A stretch of 47,684 nt of DNA from Oceanibaculum pacificum (GCF_001618175.1 NZ_LPXN01000096.1:1-47684), one strand, 5' to 3'; numbered from the stretch's first letter, positions 1 through 10,344 are shown. Notes: a model not told the origin generated them from the letters alone. Translations and numbers: made by a program.

Positions 1-5
1 TGGCT

Positions 6-18
6 CCTCAGCATGAGG
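6..18. repeat. small palindrome at the window edge, REP-like
   Basis: CCTCA, spacer GCA, TGAGG. This core (CCTCA..TGAGG with GGAGC flank) resembles the conserved arm of dispersed palindromic repeats common between genes of alphaproteobacteria. Only the edge is in the window, so family membership is a guess. The rest of bases 19-98, between here and the first gene stop, shows an AT-rich patch (TATTATAATA near 39-48) and nothing else I can name. Confidence 0.25.
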
Positions 19-98
19 TCATATGTGGCAGCGGTTAGTATTATAATAGCTTGTGCTGCGTTTCCCCCCTGCGCCCACTATGCCGAGGATATGGCCAC

Positions 99-869
99 CT
101 ACTCCCTGTAGCTGGGGTCCAGCTTGTCGAGGCGGCGGAGGTGGCCGGGCCAGTCGCGCGATCCCAGGATGCCGAATGCCTCGTACTGGCGGGCGGTGTG
201 CTCGCAGACCTGGCCGGGCGGGAGGGTGAGCTTCTGGCCGCCGGAGAGCGCGTCGATCTGCGACTGGCAGCATTTCTCCAGATAATGGATCAGGCTGAAG
301 GCTTCCGGGATGGTGCGCCCGGCGCTGAGCAGGCCGTGATTGCGCAGGATCATCGCGCGGTGCGTGCCGAGGTCGCGGACCAGCCGCTTCTTCTCGTCCT
401 CGTCCTGCGCCAGCCCCTCGTAATCGTGATAGCCAAGGCGGTTGTAGAAGCGCATCGAATGCTGGCTGATCGGCAGCAAGCCGCATTCCATCGCCGAGAC
501 CGCCATGCCGGCGCGGGTATGGGTGTGCAGCACGCAATCGACATCCTCGCGCGCGGCATGGATCGCGGAATGGATGACGTAGCCGGCGCGGTTCACCGGA
601 TAGGGCGAGGGCAGCAGGATGTTGCCGTCATGATCGACCTTCACCAGGCTGGAGGCGGTGATCTCATCGAAGAACATGCCGTGCGGGTTGATCAGGAACT
701 GGCCTTCCACCCCCGGCACGCGGGCCGAGATATGGGTCGCGGTCAGGTCGGTCATGCCATACAGCGCGGTCAGCCGGTAGCAGGCGGCGAGGTCGATCCG
801 GGTCTGCCATTCCTCGGGGCTGACCAGCTCGCGGACCGGGCGGTTCGACGGCATCGTCACGGCGTTCAT
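99..869 (-). CDS. class II aldolase/adducin family protein
   Basis: A 256-residue cytoplasmic protein of the class II aldolase/adducin fold, a zinc-dependent family acting on sugar phosphates or on small hydroxy/keto acids. The zinc-binding HTHT motif is at residues 115-118 and the third ligand histidine lies in RNHG near residue 178. A conserved NPHG segment is at 61-64. Length is close to that of stand-alone members that are not L-fuculose-phosphate aldolase proper. The start is supported by GGGAGGA a few bases upstream, lying in the short gap after the MFS gene, so the two genes are probably one transcript (MFS first). The substrate cannot be told from sequence; adducin-like members of this length are often of unknown function. 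Confidence 0.88.
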   Translation of the reverse strand: MNAVTMPSNRPVRELVSPEEWQTRIDLAACYRLTALYGMTDLTATHISARVPGVEGQFLINPHGMFFDEITASSLVKVDHDGNILLPSPYPVNRAGYVIHSAIHAAREDVDCVLHTHTRAGMAVSAMECGLLPISQHSMRFYNRLGYHDYEGLAQDEDEKKRLVRDLGTHRAMILRNHGLLSAGRTIPEAFSLIHYLEKCCQSQIDALSGGQKLTLPPGQVCEHTARQYEAFGILGSRDWPGHLRRLDKLDPSYRE

Positions 870-888
870 CTCTTCATCCTCCCTTGAT

Positions 889-2136
889 CTAATCTCCGGT
901 TCCAGCTTCCAACGCCTGCGCCATGCGGGGCAAGCGTTTCCGGCACCAGGCCCAGGCCAGCACCGACAGGATACAGGCGCCGACCAGCGGCCAATGCAGG
1001 CCGAACATGTCCGACGCCGCGCCCAGCGCCAGCGCGCCGAAGGCCGGGCCGCCGCGGAAGATCATCCAGTACAGCCCCATCACCCGGCCGCGCATCTCGC
1101 TGGTGACGGCGTTCTGCATCAGTGTCTGCATGCCGACGCCGTTCATCAGCAGCGTGGCGCCGGTGATGCCGATGGTCAGCATGCCGAACCAGAGAATCTC
1201 GGTGGCGGCGAAGGCGGTGAGGCTGAGGCAGCTGCCCAGAATGCCCCACAGCGATATCCGGGTCAGGCCCTGCACGCTGCCGCGCAGCCCCAGCCACAGC
1301 CCGGCCACGATGGAGCCCGCGCCGGTGGCGGCGGTCAGCAGCCCCAGCCCTTCCGGGCCGGCATGGAACATCTGATCGGCATAGGCGGGCATCAGCTCGA
1401 ACACCCCGCGCAGGCAGGTGGAGGTGATGATCACCAGCACCAGCAGCGGCCCGATGCCGGGGTGCTGCACGGCATAGCGATAGCCTTCGCCGACATCGGA
1501 CAGGACTGAGCGCTTTTCGCCCAATCGGGGCGTGAAGGGCGGTATCTTCAAAAGCACCAGCGAGACGAAGAAGGCGATATAAGTCAGCGCGTTGGCGGCG
1601 AAGGCCCATTGCGCGCCGCCGGCCGCGATCAGCGCGCCGGCGATGGCTGGGCCGATGAAGCGGGCCAGGTTGAAATTGATCGCGTTCAGGGCGATGGCGG
1701 CCGACATGTCCTCGCGTGGCACCAGCTGCGGTATCAGCGCCAGCCGCGCCGGCTGGTAGAAGGCGGTCACCGTGCCCTGGAAGGCGGTCAGCAGGATCAG
1801 CAGCCAGATATTGATCGTGCCGGTCAGCACCAGCGCGGCCAGGGCGAGGGCTTGCACAACCTGCAGAATCTGCGCCACGCGGGCCACGCCCATCGGGCCG
1901 ATGCGGTCCACCCAGACGCCAGCGAAGATGGTGACCAGCACGGTCGGCGCCAGGTCGGCGAAGGCGACGATGCCGAGCCAGGCGCTGGAGCCGGTCAGCT
2001 CCCACGCCACCCAGCCGATGCCGATGCGCTGCATCCAGGTGCCGATCAGCGACAGCGCGTTGCCGGCGAAATAGACGCGGTAATTGGCATGCGAGAAGGC
2101 GCGCCCGAACGGGCCCAGGCGGGAGAGCATTGGCAT
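889..2136 (-). CDS. MFS transporter (EntS/MFS_3-like exporter)
   Basis: A 415-residue inner-membrane protein with about twelve hydrophobic helices and a long arginine-rich end. Its opening (FSHANYRVYFAGN followed by LIGTWMQRIGIGW) is typical of the MFS_3/DUF894 group that includes the enterobactin exporter EntS. The loop VDRIGPMGVAR between helices 2 and 3 is the MFS loop signature (DRxG). It is only 19 bases upstream of the class II aldolase gene in the same direction, which suggests co-transcription, though a shared substrate is not evident. An export role for a small molecule is inferred from family; substrate is unknown. Confidence 0.88.
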   Translation of the reverse strand: MPMLSRLGPFGRAFSHANYRVYFAGNALSLIGTWMQRIGIGWVAWELTGSSAWLGIVAFADLAPTVLVTIFAGVWVDRIGPMGVARVAQILQVVQALALAALVLTGTINIWLLILLTAFQGTVTAFYQPARLALIPQLVPREDMSAAIALNAINFNLARFIGPAIAGALIAAGGAQWAFAANALTYIAFFVSLVLLKIPPFTPRLGEKRSVLSDVGEGYRYAVQHPGIGPLLVLVIITSTCLRGVFELMPAYADQMFHAGPEGLGLLTAATGAGSIVAGLWLGLRGSVQGLTRISLWGILGSCLSLTAFAATEILWFGMLTIGITGATLLMNGVGMQTLMQNAVTSEMRGRVMGLYWMIFRGGPAFGALALGAASDMFGLHWPLVGACILSVLAWAWCRKRLPRMAQALEAGTGD

Positions 2137-2255
2137 GGCTCAAGTATAGGCGGCGACGCGGCAAAAAGTCCCGCCATGCTTGCTGGGCGGCCATGTGTTT
2201 AGGCGGGGGCAGTCTTGCGGGGTAAATCTCCCGGATCGCCGCGAAAAGCCGTTGA

Positions 2256-3542
<1,287 letters not shown>

Positions 3543-3552
3543 GGACGGTCGG

Positions 3553-3582
3553 GCGAGGGGCCTTATCCGGCCCCTCGCTTGC
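3553..3582 (+). terminator. rho-independent terminator of the aminotransferase gene
   Basis: A perfect 10-bp stem (GCGAGGGGCC, loop TTATCC, GGCCCCTCGC) begins ten bases after the stop codon and is followed by TTGCTTCT. It separates this gene from the convergent AI-2E permease gene that ends at 3585. Confidence 0.8.
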
Positions 3583-3584
3583 TT

Positions 3585-4772
3585 CTATTCCATCGCGGCG
3601 CGCAGGGCGGGCGGGGATTCTTCGAGATTGTTCACGATGATCTTGCCGATGGCGAGAATCGGCACGGCGAGCAGTGCGCCCGGCACGCCCCAGAGCCAGC
3701 CCCACAGCAGCACGGTGCCGAACACCAGGATCGGGTTCAACGTCAGCTGGCGGCCTAAAATCATCGGCGTTATCACCTGCCCCTCGATCGAGGTCAGCAC
3801 GTAGAAGCCCAGCGGCGGCAGCAGGATCTGGGTCCAGGAATCGAAGGTCAGCAGCGCCACCAGGGCGATGATCCCGGCGGTGATGGCCGGCCCGACATAG
3901 GGCAGGAAATTCAGGAAGCCCGCCATTGCGCCCCAAAGCAGGGGGCTTGGCATGCCCAGCGCCCACATCAGCCCGGCGGTCAGAATGCCGAGGGCCGTGT
4001 TGATCAAGGTCACGGTGCGCAGATAGACGGAAATCTTCCACTGGATTTCCAGGAACACCCGGCGGGTGCGCCGTCGTCGCTCGTTCACCTGCATCGATTC
4101 CACGATACGGCCGATCGTCCGCGGGCCTTCCGCCAGCAGGAAGAACAACAGCACCACCGTGATGACGCCGGTGAAGATGACCGACTGGACATGCTCGGCC
4201 ATGGTTTCGGCCAGGCTTTTGTCCATGACGACGACACGGGCGGGCTGGCTGCCATCCTTCTCCTCGATGTTCGTCATCTCGGCGATTTTCTCGGAGGCTT
4301 CGCGCGCCTTTTGCAGCGGCAGTTTCAGATCGGCCAGCTTGCGTTCGACGTTCAGCACCAGGTTGGGGCCGAAATCCAGATATTCCAGCGCCGGTCCGGC
4401 CAGTTGGTAGCCGCCGACGCCCGTGGCCCCGGTCAGCAGCGCCACCACCAGAAACGAGCCCAGGGTTTGCGGGATGCCGATCTGGCAGATCAGCTTCACC
4501 AATGGCAACAACAGGATCGCCAGCAGCAGGGCCAGAAAGACCGGCAGCAGGATCGGCTTGGCGAAATAGACCGTATACATGAGGGCGAGGCCAAGCATGA
4601 TGAGCCCCACCATCTTGGTGACGTCCTGCGCCTCGAAGAGATCCTTGAAAGTTGCGGGCCGCGGCGGATTCGGCACCGCCGGTTTCGGCTGCACGGCCTC
4701 GTCGGGCGCGGCGTCCGGCGATTCTGAGCCCGCTGGATTTGCGTTTTCTGGCGATGCCGATGTATCGGCCAT
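3585..4772 (-). CDS. AI-2E family transporter (PerM/YhhQ-class permease)
   Basis: A 395-residue multi-helix inner-membrane protein of the AI-2E exporter-like superfamily. An acidic, proline-rich cytoplasmic N-terminus (about 50 residues) precedes hydrophobic helices. A central soluble stretch of roughly 120 residues is followed by the family-typical helical cluster with FLNFLPYVGPAIT and a C-terminal LGRQLTLNPILVF segment. I chose the ATG at 4772 because it is preceded by AAAGAGG; an in-frame extension to 4844 exists but adds low-quality sequence. Members export diverse small solutes or ions (some are sodium/proton antiporters), so a role in quorum signalling should not be assumed. Confidence 0.85.
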   Translation of the reverse strand: MADTSASPENANPAGSESPDAAPDEAVQPKPAVPNPPRPATFKDLFEAQDVTKMVGLIMLGLALMYTVYFAKPILLPVFLALLLAILLLPLVKLICQIGIPQTLGSFLVVALLTGATGVGGYQLAGPALEYLDFGPNLVLNVERKLADLKLPLQKAREASEKIAEMTNIEEKDGSQPARVVVMDKSLAETMAEHVQSVIFTGVITVVLLFFLLAEGPRTIGRIVESMQVNERRRRTRRVFLEIQWKISVYLRTVTLINTALGILTAGLMWALGMPSPLLWGAMAGFLNFLPYVGPAITAGIIALVALLTFDSWTQILLPPLGFYVLTSIEGQVITPMILGRQLTLNPILVFGTVLLWGWLWGVPGALLAVPILAIGKIIVNNLEESPPALRAAME

Positions 4773-4875
4773 GAAAAGCCTCTTTCCCCCAATGCGCGAA
4801 AGGCATTCTGCCGCTCGTCCATAACCAACGGCTAGGACGGTCATTCGTTCCCTTGCGTTTTTTCGCGCCTCAGCG

Positions 4876-4901
4876 GGAACTTTTCTCCATTATGGGTGGT
4901 T
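4876..4901 (+). promoter_or_regulatory. candidate EcfG (general stress) promoter
   Basis: GGAAC at 4876-4880, then 17 bases, then GGTT at 4898-4901. The alphaproteobacterial general stress sigma factor EcfG recognises GGAAC-N16/17-CGTT, so this is one base off. It lies 60 bases upstream of the YqjD-like gene. A small hairpin (CCGGC-AAAACA-GCCGG) follows it in the leader. Motif match only. Confidence 0.45.
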
Positions 4902-4960
4902 CTATAGGCAACCGGCAAAACAGCCGGCTTTGTTGTATATGAAAGTTTAAGGAGACGGTT

Positions 4961-5272
4961 ATGGCGAATTCGCAACCCGCAGAAATCGATGCGATCAAGG
5001 CTGATCTGGCCGCCCTGCGCAAGGACATCGCCTCCTTGACCAAGACGGTCGGCGAAACCGCCTCGGCCAGCGTCGATGAGAAGACTGCGCAGCTTCGCGA
5101 AAAGGTCGCCACCATGCGCGAAGAGATCGAGCGTATGGCCGGCACTGCCAAGGTGCGCGGTCAGGAGGGTGTGGCCGCCGTGGAACGCCACATCGAGGAC
5201 AAGCCGCTGCAGAGCATGCTGATTGCCTTCGGCGCAGGGTTGCTGCTGGGCAAGCTGTTCGATCGCCATTGA
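4961..5272 (+). CDS. YqjD/ElaB-like (DUF883) membrane-anchored protein
   Basis: A 103-residue protein. Residues 1-75 are a charged amphipathic helix with heptad-like spacing (coiled coil). The C-terminus (about 78-103) has the small-residue hydrophobic anchor IAFGAGLLLGKLFDRH typical of the DUF883 family, whose E. coli members YqjD and ElaB are inner-membrane, ribosome-associated proteins made in stationary phase. GGAG stands six bases before the ATG. The next gene begins inside its stop codon and encodes a YqjE-like protein, matching the yqjD-yqjE order of E. coli. A stress-linked envelope function is inferred from family and from the EcfG-like promoter. Confidence 0.75.
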   Translation: MANSQPAEIDAIKADLAALRKDIASLTKTVGETASASVDEKTAQLREKVATMREEIERMAGTAKVRGQEGVAAVERHIEDKPLQSMLIAFGAGLLLGKLFDRH

Positions 5273-5766
5273 TCGGCGGCAGCGTGAATTACCTGCTCAA
5301 CATCGTCGGTCCTCTCGCCAAGGCGGAAATCCGTTCGGCGAAGGATTCGGCCGCACGTCTTGGCGTGCGCGTCGCGGGTTATGTCGTCGCCGGGGGCGTG
5401 GCCAGCATTGGCCTCGTCTTCCTGGCGATTGCCGGCTATCTCGGCCTGGCCCGGCGCATACCGGCACCCGATGCCGCCCTGATCGTCGCTGCCGTCGCCC
5501 TGCTGCTGGCGGCGGCCATCGGCGTCGGTGTCTGGGCGATCACCCAGCGCAAGGCAGTGCGGATACAAAATCAGCGCAGCGCCGCCGCGGCCGCAACGGC
5601 GGCGGAGCTGCAGTTGCTTCAGGCGGAGCTGGAATTGGCGCTGCATAAGAACGCCAAGGCTGGCACGCTGGGCATGCTGGCGGCTGGCGTGGCGCTGGGC
5701 GCAAGCCCTGCCTTGCGCCGTGACGCCACCGGCCTGCTGCGCGATCTGTTGCGTCAGATGCGCTAA
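5269..5766 (+). CDS. YqjE-like phage-holin-superfamily membrane protein
   Basis: A 165-residue inner-membrane protein with two hydrophobic helices (about residues 36-60 and 68-92), a short loop between them and a long charged helical tail. This is the layout of the holin-X/YqjE family (PF07332-like), which despite the name is not a lysis gene in chromosomal contexts. The likely start is TTG, overlapping the upstream TGA (TTGA), implying translational coupling; GTG at 5284 is an alternative. The C-terminal tail after residue 100 is alanine-rich. Function is unknown beyond pairing with the DUF883 protein. Confidence 0.68.
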   Translation: MIGGSVNYLLNIVGPLAKAEIRSAKDSAARLGVRVAGYVVAGGVASIGLVFLAIAGYLGLARRIPAPDAALIVAAVALLLAAAIGVGVWAITQRKAVRIQNQRSAAAAATAAELQLLQAELELALHKNAKAGTLGMLAAGVALGASPALRRDATGLLRDLLRQMR

Positions 5767-5779
5767 CGCCGCGAGTTCC

Positions 5780-6634
5780 TCAAAGTCCCATCTGGGCCAG
5801 CATCGCCCGCGTCAGCGGGTGATGCGCCTCGCCCATGCGGTCGCAGATCGAGAAGTGATTCTCGCTGCCGATTTCCCAGTAATCCGTCACCAAGCCGCGC
5901 TGCCGGCACAGCCGCGCGAATTCCAGGGACTGGCGGATCCAATCGCCGGTCTCGCCGCCGCCGACCGCCACCAGCACCGGGCAGATTGGCAGAGGCGGAT
6001 GCGCCACCAGACTCGTCGCCGCCGCATGGTCGGGCGTCAGGCCAATCTCCGCATTCACCGCCAGCAACGTTACCGGCTCCAGGTCATAGACGCCGGAGAC
6101 GGCAATAACGCCCTTCAGAACATCGCCCGGCAATCCTTGAGCCGCCCAATCCTGCGCCAGCATCATCGCCGCCAGATGCCCGCCCGCCGAGTGGCCGGAC
6201 AGGTATAGCCGGTCCGGATCGCCGCCCAGCGCGCCGCCATTGGCGTAAATCCAATGCACCGCCTGCCGGGTCTGCTCGACGATCTCGCCAATGGCCAGCG
6301 CCGGCGCAAGGTCGTAATTCAGCATTACGACCGTGGCCCCGGCGGCGACCAGCGGTTCGGCGATGAAGCTGTAGACGCTCTTGTCCAGGCCGCGCCAATA
6401 GCCGCCATGAATGAACACATGGATCGGCGCGCGCGGATCGGCGGCGGGGAACACGTCCAGCGTCTGCAGCGGCCCGTCGCCGTAGCGCACGTCAAGGCTG
6501 CAGCGCAGCGCCTTGCGGGTTGCCGCGCTGCGGGCGATCTGGCTATCGAGGAAGCGCTGAAAGTCCGGGACCGCGCGGCGCGGGTTATACTCCCGCTCCA
6601 GCGCGTCCCCGGACAGGCCGTTATATCCGCTCAT
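5780..6634 (-). CDS. alpha/beta hydrolase (carboxylesterase/kynurenine-formamidase-like)
   Basis: A 284-residue alpha/beta hydrolase. The oxyanion segment HGGYW is near residue 75, the nucleophile elbow GHSAGG near 145, and a late histidine in ENHFS completes a plausible catalytic triad. This combination (HGGxW plus GHSAGG) fits the BD-FAE/kynurenine formamidase-like and arylesterase groups. The ATG overlaps the upstream TGA by one base (TGATG), so it is translationally coupled to the fumarylacetoacetase-family gene and is the last gene of this operon. The real substrate is unknown; an ester or lactone intermediate of the same pathway is an inference. Confidence 0.85.
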   Translation of the reverse strand: MSGYNGLSGDALEREYNPRRAVPDFQRFLDSQIARSAATRKALRCSLDVRYGDGPLQTLDVFPAADPRAPIHVFIHGGYWRGLDKSVYSFIAEPLVAAGATVVMLNYDLAPALAIGEIVEQTRQAVHWIYANGGALGGDPDRLYLSGHSAGGHLAAMMLAQDWAAQGLPGDVLKGVIAVSGVYDLEPVTLLAVNAEIGLTPDHAAATSLVAHPPLPICPVLVAVGGGETGDWIRQSLEFARLCRQRGLVTDYWEIGSENHFSICDRMGEAHHPLTRAMLAQMGL

Positions 6635-7482
6635 CAGCCTTGATACGCCTTTACGTCCTGACGCTGCTCGCCCAGGCCCTCGATACCCAGGCGCATGACG
6701 TTGCCCGGTTTCAAAAAGACCGGCGGCTTCATGCCCGCGCCGACGCCCGGCGGGGTGCCGGTGGGAATCACGTCGCCAGGCATCAGCGTCATGAACTGGC
6801 TGATATAGCTGACCAGATGCTTCACGCCATACACCATCGTCTTGGTCGAGCCATCCTGGTAGCGCTGGCCGTCGACATCGAGCCACATCTTCAGATTCTG
6901 CGGATCGGCGATTTCGTCCTTGGTCACCAGCCAGGGGCCGATGGGGGCAAAGGTGTCGGCGCTCTTGCCCTTCACCCACTGGCCCTGGCGCTCGATCTGG
7001 AATTCACGCTCGGACACGTCGTTCACCAGCACATAGCCGGCGACGTAATCGAGTGAGTTGGCCTCGTCGACATATTGCGCCTTCTTGCCGATGACGATGC
7101 CCAGCTCGACTTCCCAGTCGGTCTTCTTCGAGTTTTTCGGGATGATCACAGGATCGTTCGGGCCGTTGATGGCGGTGGTCGCCTTCATAAAGATGATCGG
7201 CTCGGACGGCACCGCCATGCCGGTTTCGGCGGCATGGTCGGAATAATTCAGGCCGACGCAGATCACCTTGCCGATATTGGCGATCGGACAGCCCAGGCGC
7301 GGGCTGCCAGCGACTTCCGGCAGGCTCTTCGCATCGATGCCGGCCAGCTTCTTCAGCCCGTCCGGGGTGAGGGCGTCGCCGGTGATGTCCGGCAGGTGGC
7401 CGGACAGGTCGCGCAGCTTGCCGTCCGCATCCAGAATACCCGGCTTTTCCTTACCCGCCTCGCCATAGCGCAGCAACCGCAT
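6634..7482 (-). CDS. fumarylacetoacetate hydrolase family protein
   Basis: A 282-residue FAH-superfamily enzyme. It has the family layout: a short N-terminal domain, then VICVGLNYSDHAAE near residue 75, EPIIFMK near 93, the metal-binding acidic pair in DWEVELGIVIGK (about 122-133) and aspartate in VNDVSERE, and near the end IPTGTPPGVGAGM. These enzymes cleave carbon-carbon bonds in 2,4-diketo acids or open related compounds with Mg2+ or Mn2+. Preceded by GGGAGGATTATC. The close upstream partner is a BDH2-like dehydrogenase; the same pairing occurs in non-phosphorylated L-fucose and L-rhamnose degradation, where this enzyme splits the 2,4-diketo-3-deoxy acid to pyruvate and lactate. That specific assignment is an inference. 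Confidence 0.9.
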   Translation of the reverse strand: MRLLRYGEAGKEKPGILDADGKLRDLSGHLPDITGDALTPDGLKKLAGIDAKSLPEVAGSPRLGCPIANIGKVICVGLNYSDHAAETGMAVPSEPIIFMKATTAINGPNDPVIIPKNSKKTDWEVELGIVIGKKAQYVDEANSLDYVAGYVLVNDVSEREFQIERQGQWVKGKSADTFAPIGPWLVTKDEIADPQNLKMWLDVDGQRYQDGSTKTMVYGVKHLVSYISQFMTLMPGDVIPTGTPPGVGAGMKPPVFLKPGNVMRLGIEGLGEQRQDVKAYQG

Positions 7483-7516
7483 GATAATCCTCCCAGTTTA
7501 AGGCTTCGTGTTCAGC

Positions 7517-8341
<825 letters not shown>

Positions 8342-8354
8342 TCATGCGGCGGCG

Positions 8355-8873
8355 TTATGCGGTTTCCCGCTTGGAGAAGTCGAGCAGGCTGGGCGCGCGC
8401 TCGATGACTTCGGTGAGGATATTTTCCGCGACCCGCAGGTTGCGCTGGGTCTCCTCGTCCAGCAGATGCTCGTAGCGCGGTTCCGACAGCTTGTTGCGCG
8501 CCTCATGCAGGCTGCGCAACTCCTGCAGGAACACCTCGCGCGAACCGAGCGGCAGGGCGGGGCTCTTGCTGAGCGCCAGGAAGAATTTCGTGCTCGCGCG
8601 GATCACCGATTTGGAAATCAGGATGTTCAGCGCGTCGAACTGCTCGTCCAGCCGTTCGTCGCGGCCGGTTTCCAGATTGCGCAGCCGGTTCTCGATCAGA
8701 ATGCCGAACGTCTCGAATTCCGAGACCCGGTCGCGAAATTGCCGATACAGGTTGAAGCTGTGCTTGGTGGCGGTCTGTTCCGCCTTCGCCGCCACCATGA
8801 CGATATCCCGCGCCTGCCGTTCCAGCGCGACCAGCATCTCCTGCGCTTCCCGTTTGGTGTAGCTTCTCGACAT
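8355..8873 (-). CDS. uncharacterised all-helical cytoplasmic protein
   Basis: A 172-residue hydrophilic protein that I do not recognise. It is rich in Glu, Arg and Leu with no membrane segment, signal peptide, cysteine or known motif, and is probably a helical bundle. GAGGG stands eight bases before its ATG, and its codon use is as GC-rich at third positions as its neighbours, so it is a real gene. It is divergently transcribed from the chemoreceptor-like gene across a 246-base AT-rich spacer, which may mean a shared regulatory region, but a functional link is only a guess. Confidence 0.7.
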   Translation of the reverse strand: MSRSYTKREAQEMLVALERQARDIVMVAAKAEQTATKHSFNLYRQFRDRVSEFETFGILIENRLRNLETGRDERLDEQFDALNILISKSVIRASTKFFLALSKSPALPLGSREVFLQELRSLHEARNKLSEPRYEHLLDEETQRNLRVAENILTEVIERAPSLLDFSKRETA

Positions 8874-9016
8874 GCATTTCCCTCGGCTGCCCGGCGGCTG
8901 TCCCCATGCCCTTGTCTACGGAACTCGTTAATCTTTTTATCGGAGTGTCGCCGCCGCCGCCATGCGTATTCTCGTATGAACCCATGATAATGAAAATCAA
9001 TGAAAAATTAACCTTT

Positions 9017-9024
9017 GCCGATAA
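9017..9024 (+). promoter_or_regulatory. possible flagellar sigma-28 -10 element
   Basis: GCCGATAA is identical to the -10 box used by FliA/sigma-28. It sits 96 bases upstream of the chemoreceptor-like gene. The -35 position 11 bases upstream (8998-9005) matches TAAAGTTT at only three of eight bases, so this is weak. The same spacer has further AT-rich blocks (8927-8940, 8987-9010, TGCATGCA near 9028) but no other nameable site. Confidence 0.25.
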
Positions 9025-9119
9025 TGCTGCATGCATAATAAACGCGGTTCTGATTAAGGGCGGCGACAAAAGCGCAAGGGGAGCTTTACGAGTTATGCCG
9101 GCTTGGGGGAGCGGTGACG

Positions 9120-10199
9120 ATGATGTTGTCTGTGCATAAGCGAAGCGGTGACGAGGGGGAGGCCGGCGCAGCCAGCGTGCGGCCGGAACGCATCGTCGAG
9201 CTGACGGGCGATGTCGCCGGGGTAACGCGGGAAAAGGTGGCGGCGATCCGCGCGATCACCGGGCGCACCAAGATGCTGGCGCTGAACGCGCTGATCGAGG
9301 CGGCGCGGGCAGGCGATGCGGGGCGTGGCTTCGCGGTGGTCGCCGGCGAGGTGCGCGACGTTTCCACCGAAATCGAGACCATCTCGAACGCGCTGGAAAG
9401 CGAGCTGGCGCAGCGGGTCGACGCCTTGCAGCGGCTCGGCAGCGCCATGGTCGAGCAGATCAGCGGTCATCGGCTGGTCGATCTGGCGCTGAACGCGGTG
9501 GAGCTGATCGATCGCAACCTCTATGAGCGGACATGCGACGTGCGCTGGTGGGCGACCGACAGCGCCATCGTCGAATGCGCCGCCGACCCCACGCCGGAGC
9601 GCTGTGCCCATGCCGCACAACGCCTGGGCGTCATCCTGTCGGCCTATACCGTCTATCTCGATCTCTGGGTCGCCGATGCCGAGGGGCGGGTGATCGCCAA
9701 TGGCCGGCCGCAGCATTATCCCATGGCCGGCCGGGACGTATCGCGCGAGCGCTGGTTCCAGGACGGGCTGGCGACCCGCACCGGCGACGATTATGCCGTG
9801 GCCGATATCGCCATCGCGGCCGATCTGGGCAAGCGGCCGGTTGCTACCTACGCCACGGCGATCCGCGAAGGGGGGTTGGCCAACGGCAAGGTGCTGGGCG
9901 TGCTGGGCGTGCATTTCGACTGGGGGCCGCAGGCCGAGAGCATCGTGCAGGGCGTGCGGCTGACCCCGGATGAGCGGGAGAAAACCCGCGTGCTGCTGCT
10001 CGACCGACAGTTTCGCGTGCTTGCCGCGTCCGACGGCAAGGGCGTGCTGACCGAAACCCTGCCGTTGCAGGCCGGCGTCCGGCGCGATGGCTTCTATCGT
10101 GACGAGAAGGGCAATACGGTCGGTTTCGCCGCCACCCCCGGCTACGAGACCTATCGCGGCCTTGGCTGGTATGGCTGCATCGTGCAGCAGCCCATGTAG
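9120..10199 (+). CDS. soluble chemoreceptor-like protein: signalling tip followed by Cache domain
   Basis: A 359-residue protein with no membrane helix. Residues 43-86 hold the highly conserved tip of the methyl-accepting chemotaxis hairpin ([18 protein letters not shown] and VVAGEVR), the part that contacts CheA and CheW. From about residue 120 to the end it looks like a PAS-like Cache sensor, with [17 protein letters not shown], then [31 protein letters not shown] and a second [17 protein letters not shown] unit. Ordinary receptors have Cache first, outside the membrane, and the hairpin last. Here the order is reversed, the hairpin is short and the sensor would be cytoplasmic. ATG 9120 is preferred because GGGGGA lies nine bases upstream; GTG 9114 is possible. 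Confidence 0.8.
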   Translation: MMLSVHKRSGDEGEAGAASVRPERIVELTGDVAGVTREKVAAIRAITGRTKMLALNALIEAARAGDAGRGFAVVAGEVRDVSTEIETISNALESELAQRVDALQRLGSAMVEQISGHRLVDLALNAVELIDRNLYERTCDVRWWATDSAIVECAADPTPERCAHAAQRLGVILSAYTVYLDLWVADAEGRVIANGRPQHYPMAGRDVSRERWFQDGLATRTGDDYAVADIAIAADLGKRPVATYATAIREGGLANGKVLGVLGVHFDWGPQAESIVQGVRLTPDEREKTRVLLLDRQFRVLAASDGKGVLTETLPLQAGVRRDGFYRDEKGNTVGFAATPGYETYRGLGWYGCIVQQPM

Positions 10200-10212
10200 C
10201 GCCTTGGGGGAA

Positions 10213-10287
10213 TGGTGGGCGGTACTGGGATTGAACCAGTGACCCCACGCGTGTGAAGCGTGTGCTCTCCCGCTGAGCTAACCGCCC
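10213..10287 (-). tRNA. tRNA-Val (CAC)
   Basis: Reads as a 75-base tRNA on the minus strand with encoded CCA (TGG at 10213-10215 on the plus strand). Acceptor GGGCGGT pairs with ACCGCCC, the D arm is GCTC..GAGC, the anticodon stem CACGC/GCGTG encloses the loop TTCACAC (anticodon CAC, reading GUG valine), and the T arm is ACTGG-TTCAATC-CCAGT. The gph gene ends 57 bases upstream, so read-through from gph is possible. Confidence 0.95.
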
Positions 10288-10344
10288 GTCTTCCGCAGCG
10301 TTCGCCGCGAAGGGCCTTCGTATAGGGCGGCAGGGGCGGCCCTG

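Noticed and set aside
51-887. Long open frame antisense to the class II aldolase, and many similar long antisense frames across the window
   Set aside because: They are mirror frames produced by high GC content; the opposite-strand proteins have clear families, ribosome sites and motifs.
3585-4772. Calling the AI-2E family protein a quorum-sensing exporter
   Set aside because: No luxS or other AI-2 gene is in the window, and family members transport various substrates.
5269-5766. Reading the holin-superfamily gene as a phage remnant
   Set aside because: No other phage gene is nearby and the paired DUF883 gene shows this is the chromosomal YqjD/YqjE arrangement.
9114-9119. GTG at 9114 as start of the chemoreceptor-like gene
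   Set aside because: Only three bases from the ribosome site; ATG at 9120 has proper spacing.
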